DNA of 64,000 bases from Planctomycetota bacterium (GTDB taxonomy: Bacteria; Planctomycetota; Phycisphaerae; Phycisphaerales; UBA1924): NCBI GenBank assembly GCA_017303555.1, contig JAFLCN010000010.1:1-64000 (forward strand), read 5' to 3'. The notes under the pieces are model-generated. The model was not told the origin of the DNA and did no database searches. It saw nothing but the letters and a program-made list of their open reading frames with translations. Every line of letters starts with the position of its first letter. Position 1 is the stretch's first letter. This document shows, piece by piece, positions 55,693-63,587 of the stretch. The position numbers were made by a program, and so were the translations under genes.

Positions 55693-55778
55693 TGTCGCTC
55701 CTTCGGAGCTTCGAAAACCTGCGCTCGCTGCCTGGGGCTTGCGCCCCAGGCTATCGGCTTGTCGCCGCTCTGCGGCTG
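55693..55778 (+). repeat. REP-like doublet right of the IS200-like gene
   Basis: Two TGTC-plus-hairpin units on the plus strand: TGTC then GCTCC-TTC-GGAGC (55693-55709), and TGTC then GCCGC-TCT-GCGGC (55760-55776). Between them is the hairpin CCTGGGGC-TTGC-GCCCCAGG (55731-55750). The core 55731-55778 is the inverse of 55051-55098. The first unit begins 3 bp after the transposase stop codon. Confidence 0.85.
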
Positions 55779-55806
55779 CGGAACTCGCAATCGTGGACAA
55801 TCCGAT

Positions 55807-55869
55807 CGACATCCGACATCCGACATCCGACATCCGACATCCGACATCCGACATCCGACATCCGACATT
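55807..55869 (+). repeat. 7-bp tandem repeat, (CGACATC)x9
   Basis: Nine units starting at 55807, 55814, 55821 and so on every 7 bp; eight are perfect and the last reads CGACATT. It lies 45 bp upstream of the YbjQ-like start and downstream of the right REP-like doublet, so it is within the leader region of that gene. Confidence 0.9.
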
Positions 55870-55913
55870 CCCCATCCCACATCCCCCATCCCACATTCGG
55901 TTATCCTCCACCC

Positions 55914-56249
55914 ATGCTCGTCACCACAACTTTCCATTTCGAAGGCTTCCGCATCGTCGAATACAAAGGCGTCGTCCGCGGCATCATCGTCCGTGCGCCC
56001 ACCATCTCGCAGGGCATCCTCGGCGGACTCAAATCCATCGTCGGCGGCACGATCGGCGCCTACACCGACATGTGCGATCAGGCCCGCCAGCACGCCTACG
56101 ACATCCTGATCGAGCACGCCAAAGCCGTCGGCGCCAACGCCATCGTCGGCCTTCACTACGACGCATCCCAACTCGGCGGCACCACAGCCGCGACCGAGGT
56201 TCTCTGCTACGGCACGGCGGTGATCATCGAAAAAAGCGGCACGGATTGA
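55914..56249 (+). CDS. YbjQ/UPF0145 family protein
   Basis: The 111-residue protein has the family pattern: EGFRIVEYKGVVRGIIV, SIVGGTIGAY, and VGANAIVGLHYDAS followed by a short beta strand (LCYGTAVII). UPF0145 proteins form homo-oligomers of unknown function and have been linked to heavy metals or the cell envelope only by annotation. Length matches E. coli YbjQ (107). ATG at 55914 fits the family start; the frame continues upstream into the heptamer repeat but this is not family-like. Neighbour on the same strand: the exporter operon 226 bp downstream. Confidence 0.85.
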   Translation: MLVTTTFHFEGFRIVEYKGVVRGIIVRAPTISQGILGGLKSIVGGTIGAYTDMCDQARQHAYDILIEHAKAVGANAIVGLHYDASQLGGTTAATEVLCYGTAVIIEKSGTD

Positions 56250-56474
56250 GCGGCCGAGCGCAGCGAACCGAAACGCTCCCTGTCGAAGCCGCATGAACTC
56301 GGCCTCATGCGAATCCGACCGGAGCCGGCCTGCGATCCATATCTATCGGGCAATTGCCGGACCCGTTCCGTGCACCTTTTTCGCGTTCAACACGCAACAC
56401 GCTCAGCCCTCCAACAGTTGATCTTCGTAGAGGTGCGTGGCGGGGTGGGGGGTCGAAGGAGGTCGGAGTCCTTG

Positions 56475-57926
56475 ATGAAGAAGCTGGTTGTCTGGCTCGT
56501 GGTCCTCGGTCTCCTGGGCGGCGGCGGCGCGTACGGCTGGCAGCTCTACCGCGCCCGCGCCAAGCCCGATTCTTCGGTTTACCGCACCGCTCAGGTCCGC
56601 AAGGCCGACATCGTCTCCAGCATTTCCGCGACCGGCACCATCGTCCCCGAAGACGTCGTGGATATCGGCGCGCAGGTCAACGGCCTGATCGCCAGTTTCG
56701 GCAACGGCAAGGACGGCAAGCCGGTGGACTACCGCTCCGAGGTCGATGCCGGGATGGTGCTCGCCAACATCGACGATGCGCTTTTCAAGGCCGATGTCTC
56801 TACCGCCGAAGCGCAGCTCGCTCAGAGCAAGGCTCAGGTCCTCGTCGCGCAGGCCAATCTCGCTCAGTCCAGGGCCAAACTCGATCAGGCTGAACGCGAT
56901 TGGGCCCGGGCTCAGAAGCTCGGCCAGAGCAAGGCGATCTCCGCCGCGGATTTCGATGCCGCCAAGTCCAGCTACGAACAAGGCACCGCGACCATCTCGC
57001 TGTCCGAGGCCTCGATCGCGCAGGCCAACGCCTCGGTCGCGATCGCAGAAGCGTCGCTGATGCGCGCCAAGCGCAACCTCGCGTACTGCACGATTACCTC
57101 TCCCGTCAGCGGGGTCGTCATCGACCGGCGCGTCGAGATCGGCCAGACCGTCGTCGCCAGCCTCAACGCGCCCAGCCTGTTCCTCATCGCCAAAGACCTC
57201 ACAAAGATGAAGGTGCTGGTGCAGGTCAACGAAGCCGACGTCGGCCACGTCCAGCCCGGCCGCCCGGTCACTTTCACCGTCGATGCCTTCCCCGGCGAGA
57301 CCTTCAAGGGCGAAGTCCGCAAGGTCCGCCTCAACGCGACCATGACGCAGAACGTCGTCACCTACACCGCCGAGATCGCGACCGACAACCCCGACAAACG
57401 CCTCCTGCCGTATCTCACCGCCAACGTCCGCTTTGTCATCAACGAAGCGCTCGGCACTCTGGCCGTTCCGAACGCCGCGCTCCGCTGGGCGCCCACAACC
57501 GCAACGCCCCCGGTCGCTGCCGCGGCACCCGCCGCCTCGTCGCCTTCAACTCCGGCCGCGACGACCGGTTCCGCCCGTCCGCAATCCGCCGATCCGAATC
57601 AACAGCGTGGCCCGCGGCGGGCGAATCGCGAAACAGGTTCGATGCCGGTCGAATCCGCGTCCCATGCCGAGCGCACCGCCGAACGCAAAGGCACCGTCTG
57701 GATCCTCGAATCCAGCGGCCTCCGCGCCGTCGAAGTCCGCGTCGGAATCTCCGATGGCCTCCTCACCGCAGTCGCCAGCGACAACCTGCAAGAAGGCGAC
57801 CAAGTCGTCATCGGCGAAGCCGTGGCCGGCTCAAGCGCATCGAGCACCACAACCAACCCATTCGCGCCCGCCAACCCCTTCGGTGGCGGCCGCCCAGGTG
57901 GCGGCGGCAACCGAGGCGGCCGCTAA
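56475..57926 (+). CDS. HlyD/MacA-type periplasmic adaptor subunit of an ABC exporter
   Basis: The 483-residue product starts MKKLVVWLVVLGLLGGGGAYG (N-terminal anchor helix). It contains a lipoyl/barrel-sandwich fold split by an alpha-hairpin: SSISATGTIVPEDVVDIG, then a coiled coil (~125-190; AEAQLAQSKAQVLVAQANL), CTITSPVSGVVIDRRVEIGQTV, then beta-barrel and membrane-proximal domains (VQVNEADVGHVQPGRPV, LRWAPTTATPPVAAAAP). A Gly-rich C-terminal tail (GGGRPGGGGNRGG) follows. With the ATPase, permease and outer-membrane genes downstream it forms a MacAB-TolC-like system; substrate unknown. GGAG lies upstream of ATG 56475. Confidence 0.88.
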   Translation: MKKLVVWLVVLGLLGGGGAYGWQLYRARAKPDSSVYRTAQVRKADIVSSISATGTIVPEDVVDIGAQVNGLIASFGNGKDGKPVDYRSEVDAGMVLANIDDALFKADVSTAEAQLAQSKAQVLVAQANLAQSRAKLDQAERDWARAQKLGQSKAISAADFDAAKSSYEQGTATISLSEASIAQANASVAIAEASLMRAKRNLAYCTITSPVSGVVIDRRVEIGQTVVASLNAPSLFLIAKDLTKMKVLVQVNEADVGHVQPGRPVTFTVDAFPGETFKGEVRKVRLNATMTQNVVTYTAEIATDNPDKRLLPYLTANVRFVINEALGTLAVPNAALRWAPTTATPPVAAAAPAASSPSTPAATTGSARPQSADPNQQRGPRRANRETGSMPVESASHAERTAERKGTVWILESSGLRAVEVRVGISDGLLTAVASDNLQEGDQVVIGEAVAGSSASSTTTNPFAPANPFGGGRPGGGGNRGGR

Positions 57927-57994
57927 CCCCCTTCTCTCATTCCCACTTCTACCCCTTCTCCTCTCATCTTCTTCCTCTCCGTTTTCTGCTCCTT

Positions 57995-58062
<68 letters not shown>

Positions 58063-58070
58063 CTCTTCCC

Positions 58071-58101
58071 TTCGTGTTCTTCGTGTCCTTCGTGGTAAAT
58101 G
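58071..58101 (+). repeat. CTTCGTGGTAA-type repeat, single arm F2
   Basis: TTCGTGTTCTTCGTGTCC then TTCGTGGTAAATG (58071-58101) is a TTCGTG-variant of the CTCTGTGGTGA arm. No left arm. It follows the microsatellite. Confidence 0.7.
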
Positions 58102-58178
58102 CCTCCGCCTCTCTCCGTGTTGATTCGCCTTCTCCCATCTGACATTTCAGTTTTCATCTTCTCTCTCCCTTTTTGATT

Positions 58179-58209
58179 TCTCTGTGCCTCTGCGTCTCTG
58201 TGGTGAACG
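58179..58209 (+). repeat. CTCTGTGGTGA-type repeat, single arm F3
   Basis: TCTCTGTGCCTCTGCGTCTC then TGTGGTGAACG (58179-58209), 28 bp upstream of the ATPase start. It matches the right arms of E2 to E4. Confidence 0.85.
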
Positions 58210-58237
58210 CCTTCCCGCATTTTCCGTTTCCTCCCCC

Positions 58238-58987
58238 ATGCCCGACGACCTCGTCAAACTCCACGACATCCGCCGCACCTTCCACATGGGCGAGATCAGC
58301 GTTCACGTGCTCCGCGGCATCTCCCTCGAAATCGAGCGCGGCGCGTACGTCGCGCTCACCGGTTCTTCCGGCTCCGGCAAGACCACGCTCATGAACCTGC
58401 TCGGCTGCCTCGATCGCCCGACCAGTGGCGAGTACTGGCTCGACGGAACCGAAGTCTCTCGCCTCTCTTCCGACGCCCGCGCACTCATCCGCAACAAGAA
58501 AATCGGCTTCGTCTTCCAGAACTTCAACCTGCTCCCCCGCACCACAGCGCTCGAACAGGTGATGATGCCGCTCGCCTACACCAACACCGGATTGAGCGAT
58601 CGCGATGCCAGGGAGCGTGCGGCGGGGCTGCTCAAGATGGTCGGCCTCGGCGAGCGCATGGATCACCGCCCGAGCCAGCTTTCCGGCGGCCAGCAACAGC
58701 GCGTCGCCATCGCCCGCGCCCTCATCAATCAGCCCCCCGTCCTCTTCGCCGACGAACCCACCGGCAATCTCGATTCACGCACTACCGCCGAAATCCTCGA
58801 GATGTTCGATCGCCTCAACCGCACCGAAGGCATCACGATCATCCTCGTCACCCACGATCCGACAGTGGCCGGCCACGCCCGCCGCAACATCCGCCTGCGC
58901 GACGGCATGATCGAATCCGACACCACCCGCGAAGGCCCGCCGAAAGAAATCAATCATCACCGCAGAGTCGCAGAGATCGCAGAGTAA
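58238..58987 (+). CDS. ABC exporter ATPase, MacB-type
   Basis: The 249-residue protein has Walker A GSSGSGKTT (near residue 46), the Q-loop region FVFQNFNLLPR, signature LSGGQQQRVAIARAL, Walker B VLFADEPTGNLDS and the H-loop THD. This is the LolD/MacB class, which powers tripartite exporters. The C-terminal ~10 residues (HHRRVAEIAE) and the stop TAA (58985-58987) are encoded by the left arm of repeat element E2, so the natural C terminus was altered. ATG 58238 follows repeat F3; no strong Shine-Dalgarno site. The permease gene starts 164 bp downstream. Confidence 0.92.
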   Translation: MPDDLVKLHDIRRTFHMGEISVHVLRGISLEIERGAYVALTGSSGSGKTTLMNLLGCLDRPTSGEYWLDGTEVSRLSSDARALIRNKKIGFVFQNFNLLPRTTALEQVMMPLAYTNTGLSDRDARERAAGLLKMVGLGERMDHRPSQLSGGQQQRVAIARALINQPPVLFADEPTGNLDSRTTAEILEMFDRLNRTEGITIILVTHDPTVAGHARRNIRLRDGMIESDTTREGPPKEINHHRRVAEIAE

Positions 58988-59106
58988 ATGCCCGAGTCTG
59001 ATTCTCGATCAGTACAACTTTCCATGCAGTCACCCTTCTTCCATCTTCCTTTCCCCTCTCCGCGTCCTCTGCGACCCCGCCGCGGCGGATCTGCGATCTG
59101 CGGTGA
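58957..59106. repeat. Inverted-arm element E2
   Basis: Left arm TCACCGCAGAGTCGCAGAG (58957-58975, continuing ATCGCAGAG) and right arm CTCCGCGTCCTCTGCGACC with GATCTGCGGTGA at its end (59095-59106) flank about 95 bp. The left arm is coding sequence of the ATPase gene end; the right arm ends 45 bp before the permease ATG. Confidence 0.8.
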
Positions 59107-59151
59107 AAATCGCCTTTCAGCTTCGACGCCAAGCACAGGAGGTCGGCGCCC

Positions 59152-60513
59152 ATGACCATCCGCAAGACCCTCAGCACCGCCATCCGCGCCCTCCGCCGCA
59201 ACATCACCCGTTCCGCGCTCACGGTGCTCGGCATCGTCATCGGCATCGCCGCCGTGATCGCGATGATGGAGATCGGCAAGGGCTCGTCCGGTTCGATCGC
59301 CAAGACGATCGCGAGCATGGGCGCGAACAACCTTCAGATCTTCCCGGGAACCGCCGCGACCGGCGGCGTCTCTTTCGGCGGCGGCACTTCGCTCACGCTC
59401 ACGGCCGAAGACTGCGAAGCGATCCTGCGAGAGTGCAGCGCGGTCGCGTCGGCTGCGCCGCTCGTGCGCGCGCGTCCGCAGCTTGTGTATCAGGACAAGA
59501 ACTGGGTGCCCACCTTCGTCTTCGGTACGACCCCCGCGTACCTGACCGTGCGCGATTGGGCACAGCTCGCCGAGGGCGACATCTTCACCGATGCGGATGT
59601 CCGCAACGCCTCGCGCGTGTGCGTGGTCGGGCAGACACTGGTGCGCGAGCTCTTCGGGGGCGAGAACCCTGTCGGCAAGGAGATCCGAGTCAAGAACGTC
59701 GCGTTCACGGTGATGGGCGTGCTGACCCCGAAGGGCGCGAACGCGTTCGGTATGGACCAGGACGACATCCTGCTCGCACCCTGGACGACCATCAAGTACC
59801 GCGTCTCGGGCCAATCGAACGCGTCAACGGCCACGACCGCAACGACCACCGCTTCGTCCAATTCGGCCGACACGACCTATCCCGGCGCCGCCAGCGTTTT
59901 TCCCGCCGCGTCGTCCAGTTCAACCGGCGATAACCCGATGCCGCCGCGCTTTGCCAATATTGATCAGATCATCATGGCCGCGACATCGTCCGACCAGATC
60001 CGCCCCGCGATGCGTGAGGTGACCGCGCTGCTGCGTGAACGCCACCGCCTCCAGCCCGGCGAGGCCGACGACTTCAGCATCCGCGACATGACCGAGAGCG
60101 CCAACGCGCTCGCCAGCACCACCAACATGATGACGAATCTGCTGCTGGCCGTCGCGCTCATCTCGCTGGTGGTGGGGGGCGTCGGCATCATGAACATCAT
60201 GCTGGTCTCGGTCACCGAGCGCACCCGCGAGATCGGCCTGCGGATGGCGGTCGGGGCGCGTTCCCGCGACATCCTGCGTCAGTTTCTGACCGAGGCGACG
60301 CTGCTGTGCCTCGTCGGAGGCCTGCTCGGGCTCGCGCTCGGGCGCGGCGCGGCACTCATGGTGCAGAAATTCCTCCGCTGGCCCGTCGAGAGCTCCGTCG
60401 AAGCCATTGTCGCCTCGATCGTCGTTTCCGCCTTTGTCGGCATCGTCTTCGGCTTCTACCCCGCCTGGAAAGCCTCCCGGCTCGATCCAATCGAAGCTCT
60501 CCGATACGAATAA
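59152..60513 (+). CDS. ABC exporter permease, MacB/FtsX-like
   Basis: The 453-residue product has the MacB-type layout: N-terminal membrane helix (~20-42; LTVLGIVIGIAAVIAMMEIGKG), a long periplasmic domain (~45-320) with GANNLQIFPG, FGTTPAYLTVRDWA, GENPVGKEIRVKNVAFTVMGVL, and three C-terminal helices (~335-440; VALISLVVGGVGIMNIMLVSVTERTREIGLRMAVGA, then LGLALGRG). ERTREIGLRMAVGA is a family signature. A Ser/Thr-rich spacer lies near 205-260. AGGAGG precedes ATG 59152. The outer-membrane gene starts 123 bp later. Confidence 0.93.
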   Translation: MTIRKTLSTAIRALRRNITRSALTVLGIVIGIAAVIAMMEIGKGSSGSIAKTIASMGANNLQIFPGTAATGGVSFGGGTSLTLTAEDCEAILRECSAVASAAPLVRARPQLVYQDKNWVPTFVFGTTPAYLTVRDWAQLAEGDIFTDADVRNASRVCVVGQTLVRELFGGENPVGKEIRVKNVAFTVMGVLTPKGANAFGMDQDDILLAPWTTIKYRVSGQSNASTATTATTTASSNSADTTYPGAASVFPAASSSSTGDNPMPPRFANIDQIIMAATSSDQIRPAMREVTALLRERHRLQPGEADDFSIRDMTESANALASTTNMMTNLLLAVALISLVVGGVGIMNIMLVSVTERTREIGLRMAVGARSRDILRQFLTEATLLCLVGGLLGLALGRGAALMVQKFLRWPVESSVEAIVASIVVSAFVGIVFGFYPAWKASRLDPIEALRYE

Positions 60514-60521
60514 GAAAGTCA

Positions 60522-60726
60522 TTCACCACAGATCGCCAGACCCGCTGCGGCGGGGACACCGAGGCACAGAGAAGAAGAGAATCGAGACAGAGTAAAGAGC
60601 ACAGATTTCGACGCAGAGAGGAAGAGCCAGCCACCAATGAATGTCAGGTACTTGAAAGCGTTCGATTCACGAGATCAAAGACTCGGTCTTTGTCTTCCTC
60701 TGTGCTCTCTGTGCCTCTGTGGTGAA
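60522..60726. repeat. Inverted-arm element E3, with TTCACCAC/GTGGTGAA ends
   Basis: TTCACCAC (60522-60529) and GTGGTGAA (60719-60726) are perfect inverse ends. Inside are degenerate CACAGAG units in both orientations. The ATG and the first ~30 codons of the outer-membrane lipoprotein gene lie within the element. Confidence 0.82.
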
Positions 60727-62205
60727 ATTCTCTTCTCCTCCGGCTGCATGGTCGGCCCCGACTACAAAAAGCCCGAGACCGCCGTCTCATCCAAGTTCGC
60801 CGGTCTCGACAAATCGGTCTCGCCCGAGGATCTCGCCAGCAAGCCCAACGACCATCCGATCGAAGTTTCCCGCTGGTGGCGCGAGTTCAACGACGAGCAG
60901 CTCACCGGGCTGATCTCCAGGGCGCAGCGCCAGAATCTGGATGTCGCGGTCGCCATCGCCCGTGTACGGCAGGCCCGCGCGCAGCTCATCATCGCAACGG
61001 GCGCGCTGTACCCGTCGGTCAGCATCGGCGCGAGCGCTTCGCAGGCGCGCAACCCGGTCGGCGGACTGGGAACAAACGGCAACGGACGCATCAGCGAGGC
61101 GTACCAGGTCGGTTTCGATGCGAGTTGGGAGATCGATGTCTTCGGCGGCATCCGCCGCCAGATCGAGGCGAGCAAGGCGGGGCTCGAGGCATCCTTTGAG
61201 AACCGGGACGACGTCCTCGTGACGCTGGCCGGCGACATCGGAACAAACTACATCAATCTCCGCGGCGCGCAGAGCCAGCTCGCCATCGCCCGCAGCAACC
61301 TTCAGGCCCAGGAGGAGACGCTCGCGCTCACGCAAGAGCGATTCGAGGCGGGTTTCGTCGCCGGACTGGATGTGGCGAATGCCCAAGCGCAGGTCGCATC
61401 CACCCGCAGTTCGATCCCCGTGACCGAATCCCAGATCCGCGCGTTCATCTACGCGCTCGGTGTCTTGCTCGGCGAGGAACCCTCGGCACTGCTCGCGGAG
61501 CTGACCCCTGACAAGTCCATCCCCCGCGCGCCCGCGTCCGTGCCGATCGGGCTTCCTTCCGAGCTTCTCCAGCGCCGCCCGGACATCCGGCGCGCCGAGG
61601 CCAACCTGCACGCCGCGACGGCGCAAATCGGTGCCGCCGTCGCCAACCTTTATCCGCAGTTCAACCTCAACGGCTCGATCGGACTCCAGGGTGGCAACGC
61701 CGGCGATCTCGGCAATCTCGCCAACCACTACTGGTCCTACGGCCCCGGCGCGAACTGGCTCGTCTTCGACGGGGGCCAGACCCGGGGGAACATCGAGCTC
61801 CAACGCGGAGTCACCGACGAGGCCTACGCGGCCTACAAACAGACCGTCCTCGTTGCGCTCCAGGACACCGAGACCGCGCTTGTCAACTTCACCTCGCAGC
61901 AGCAACGCCGCGTCTCGCTCGCCCAGGCCGTCGAAGCCAACAAGACCGCGGTCGATCTCTCCATGCAACTCTACAGCAACGGCAAGACCGACTTCCTGAA
62001 CGTCCTTTCCGCGCAGCGCCAGCTCTTCCTCTCGGAGGATGCCCTCGTCCAGAGCGAAGCAAACGTCTCGACCAGCCTCGTCGCGCTCTACAAAGCCCTC
62101 GGCGGCGGCTGGGGCCTCGAAGACGGCGAGCCCGGCGCCGGCCCGCCCGATGCACGCCCCGTCGCATCAACCCCACCCGCCGATACATCCGCACCGACGC
62201 AATAG
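60637..62205 (+). CDS. NodT/TolC-type outer-membrane efflux lipoprotein
   Basis: The 522-residue product is the outer-membrane channel of the exporter. C37 in SSGCMVGPDYKKPE is the lipidation site (lipobox), followed by the canonical VGPDY motif of NodT-type channels. Two TolC-like repeats follow, with FDASWEIDVFGGIRRQIEASKAGLEASFE, ALTQERFEAGFVAGLDVANAQAQ and PADLLQRRPDIRRAEANLHAATAQIG-like wording. Its C terminus is Pro/Ala-rich. Residues ~16-34 of the signal peptide (LGLCLPLCSLCLCGEILF) are encoded by the CTCTGTGCC repeats of E3. No other start fits. Probably co-transcribed with the permease. Confidence 0.92.
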   Translation: MNVRYLKAFDSRDQRLGLCLPLCSLCLCGEILFSSGCMVGPDYKKPETAVSSKFAGLDKSVSPEDLASKPNDHPIEVSRWWREFNDEQLTGLISRAQRQNLDVAVAIARVRQARAQLIIATGALYPSVSIGASASQARNPVGGLGTNGNGRISEAYQVGFDASWEIDVFGGIRRQIEASKAGLEASFENRDDVLVTLAGDIGTNYINLRGAQSQLAIARSNLQAQEETLALTQERFEAGFVAGLDVANAQAQVASTRSSIPVTESQIRAFIYALGVLLGEEPSALLAELTPDKSIPRAPASVPIGLPSELLQRRPDIRRAEANLHAATAQIGAAVANLYPQFNLNGSIGLQGGNAGDLGNLANHYWSYGPGANWLVFDGGQTRGNIELQRGVTDEAYAAYKQTVLVALQDTETALVNFTSQQQRRVSLAQAVEANKTAVDLSMQLYSNGKTDFLNVLSAQRQLFLSEDALVQSEANVSTSLVALYKALGGGWGLEDGEPGAGPPDARPVASTPPADTSAPTQ

Positions 62206-62227
62206 AAAGCCAGAGCCAGGATCCGTT

Positions 62228-62396
<169 letters not shown>

Positions 62397-63587
62397 CTAC
62401 AGGAGATCTCCCGCGATCGCCTCGATCGCTCGAGTCAAAATCCTGATCGACGCGAGGTACTCCGAAATTCGGATGTGCTCGTTGGGCGTGTGATCCAGCG
62501 AACTGTCGCCGGGCCCGTACGCCGCGATCGGGCAATTCCAGATCGGCCCGATCACATTCATGTCCGATGTTCCCGTCTTCAGCTTCGGCGTCGGTGTCAT
62601 TCCGAAGCCCCCTCCCCGATGTAAGCGGGGGTTGGGGGTGGGAGAGTGTTGAGGCAGTTGTTCACGACCAACGGAAGTCTCCGATCGGATCGCACCCATC
62701 AACGCCCGCACAACAACATTGCTCCGATCCGCCACATGCGCCACTTCATGCCCGACGAAATGCCAGTTCGACCGAGCGCCGATGTTCGAGGTTGCCTCTG
62801 CGCAGATCGCTTCGAGCTCCGTCGGCAGGACACCCGGCGGAATACGAAACCCAATCGTCAGCACGGCGCGGTCCGCGAGGCCGTCGTGATCGGAATGGAT
62901 CGAGCGCAGCCGCGTCTGGACCTGATCGAAGATGCGATTTGAGCCGGCGGTTCGCGCCTCGCACGCGGCACGCACGCGCGACCAGACCTCGAAGGCGAGT
63001 TCCGCCGCGGTCGCCTCGGGGCCCGCGGAGTGCGATGAATCGGTTTCGAGATCGAGCCTGGCGATCAAGCGGCCCTTGTATCCGAGGGTGACGCCCTCGA
63101 CGCCGCTGGGTTCGCCGATGATGCACGCATCGGCTCGGTAGTTGGTTGCCGCGAAGCGTGCGCCTTTGGAGGTCGCGGATTCTTCTTCGACGGCGCCGAT
63201 GACGCGGACGCGTACGCCGGGAGGCAGTGCCGCCCGACCCGCCGCGATGGTGAATGCCGCGAGCGGGCCTTTGGCATCCACGCTGCCCCGGCCGTAGAAA
63301 ACATCGCCCTCCATCCGCACGGGAACAACGCCCGGCACGGTATCGATGTGCCCGAGCAGAACGATCTCGGTTGCATCCGGCGACCGATCGCCCCGCACGC
63401 CCACAGCGCTGCCGCTGGCGTCGATGAAGGATTCAAGCCCGAGCGCGGACATGCGGGCGGTGAGCAGTGCGGCACAGGCGTGCTCGTGCATGCTGAGGCT
63501 GGGCGTCGAGACGAGATCGACGAGCAACTGCGTCGCCTGCGCGTCGGTGATCGTGCGGGCATCGGTTTGCGTCCGTGTGGCGGTCAT
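62397..63587 (-). CDS. lysK: [LysW]-lysine/ornithine hydrolase with in-frame repeat insertion
   Basis: LysK releases lysine (or ornithine) from the LysW carrier protein at the end of the AAA pathway. The 396-residue M20-type hydrolase has H80-ID82 (HIDTVPG), metal ligands D104 (GRGSVDAKGP), E134-E135 in GAVEEES, and the C-terminal KTGTSDMNVIGPIWNCP and GPGDSSLDHTPNEH, all typical. About 25 extra residues at ~304-329 (RSETSVGREQLPQHS then PTPNPRLHRGGGF) interrupt the expected joint between ALMGAIR and PKLKTGTSD; residues 315-328 are encoded by repeat copy C (62606-62644). The ATG overlaps the kinase stop (ATGA). Intact frame, so possibly functional. Confidence 0.9.
   Translation of the reverse strand: MTATRTQTDARTITDAQATQLLVDLVSTPSLSMHEHACAALLTARMSALGLESFIDASGSAVGVRGDRSPDATEIVLLGHIDTVPGVVPVRMEGDVFYGRGSVDAKGPLAAFTIAAGRAALPPGVRVRVIGAVEEESATSKGARFAATNYRADACIIGEPSGVEGVTLGYKGRLIARLDLETDSSHSAGPEATAAELAFEVWSRVRAACEARTAGSNRIFDQVQTRLRSIHSDHDGLADRAVLTIGFRIPPGVLPTELEAICAEATSNIGARSNWHFVGHEVAHVADRSNVVVRALMGAIRSETSVGREQLPQHSPTPNPRLHRGGGFGMTPTPKLKTGTSDMNVIGPIWNCPIAAYGPGDSSLDHTPNEHIRISEYLASIRILTRAIEAIAGDLL
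62606..62644 (-). repeat. G-rich palindromic element, copy C, inside lysK
   Basis: AGCCCCCTCCCCGATG then TAAGCGGGGGTTGGGGGT and GGGAG, 39 bp, is copy A (51266) with GATGTAAGC replacing GAGGGA near the loop. It lies in frame in the lysK coding sequence and encodes SPTPNPRLHRGGGF on the minus strand. Length 39 is a multiple of 3; with flanks it keeps the frame. Confidence 0.9.

Noticed and set aside
55807..55869. Possible CRISPR array in the heptamer region
   Set aside because: Units are 7 bp head to tail without spacers; no Cas gene nearby.
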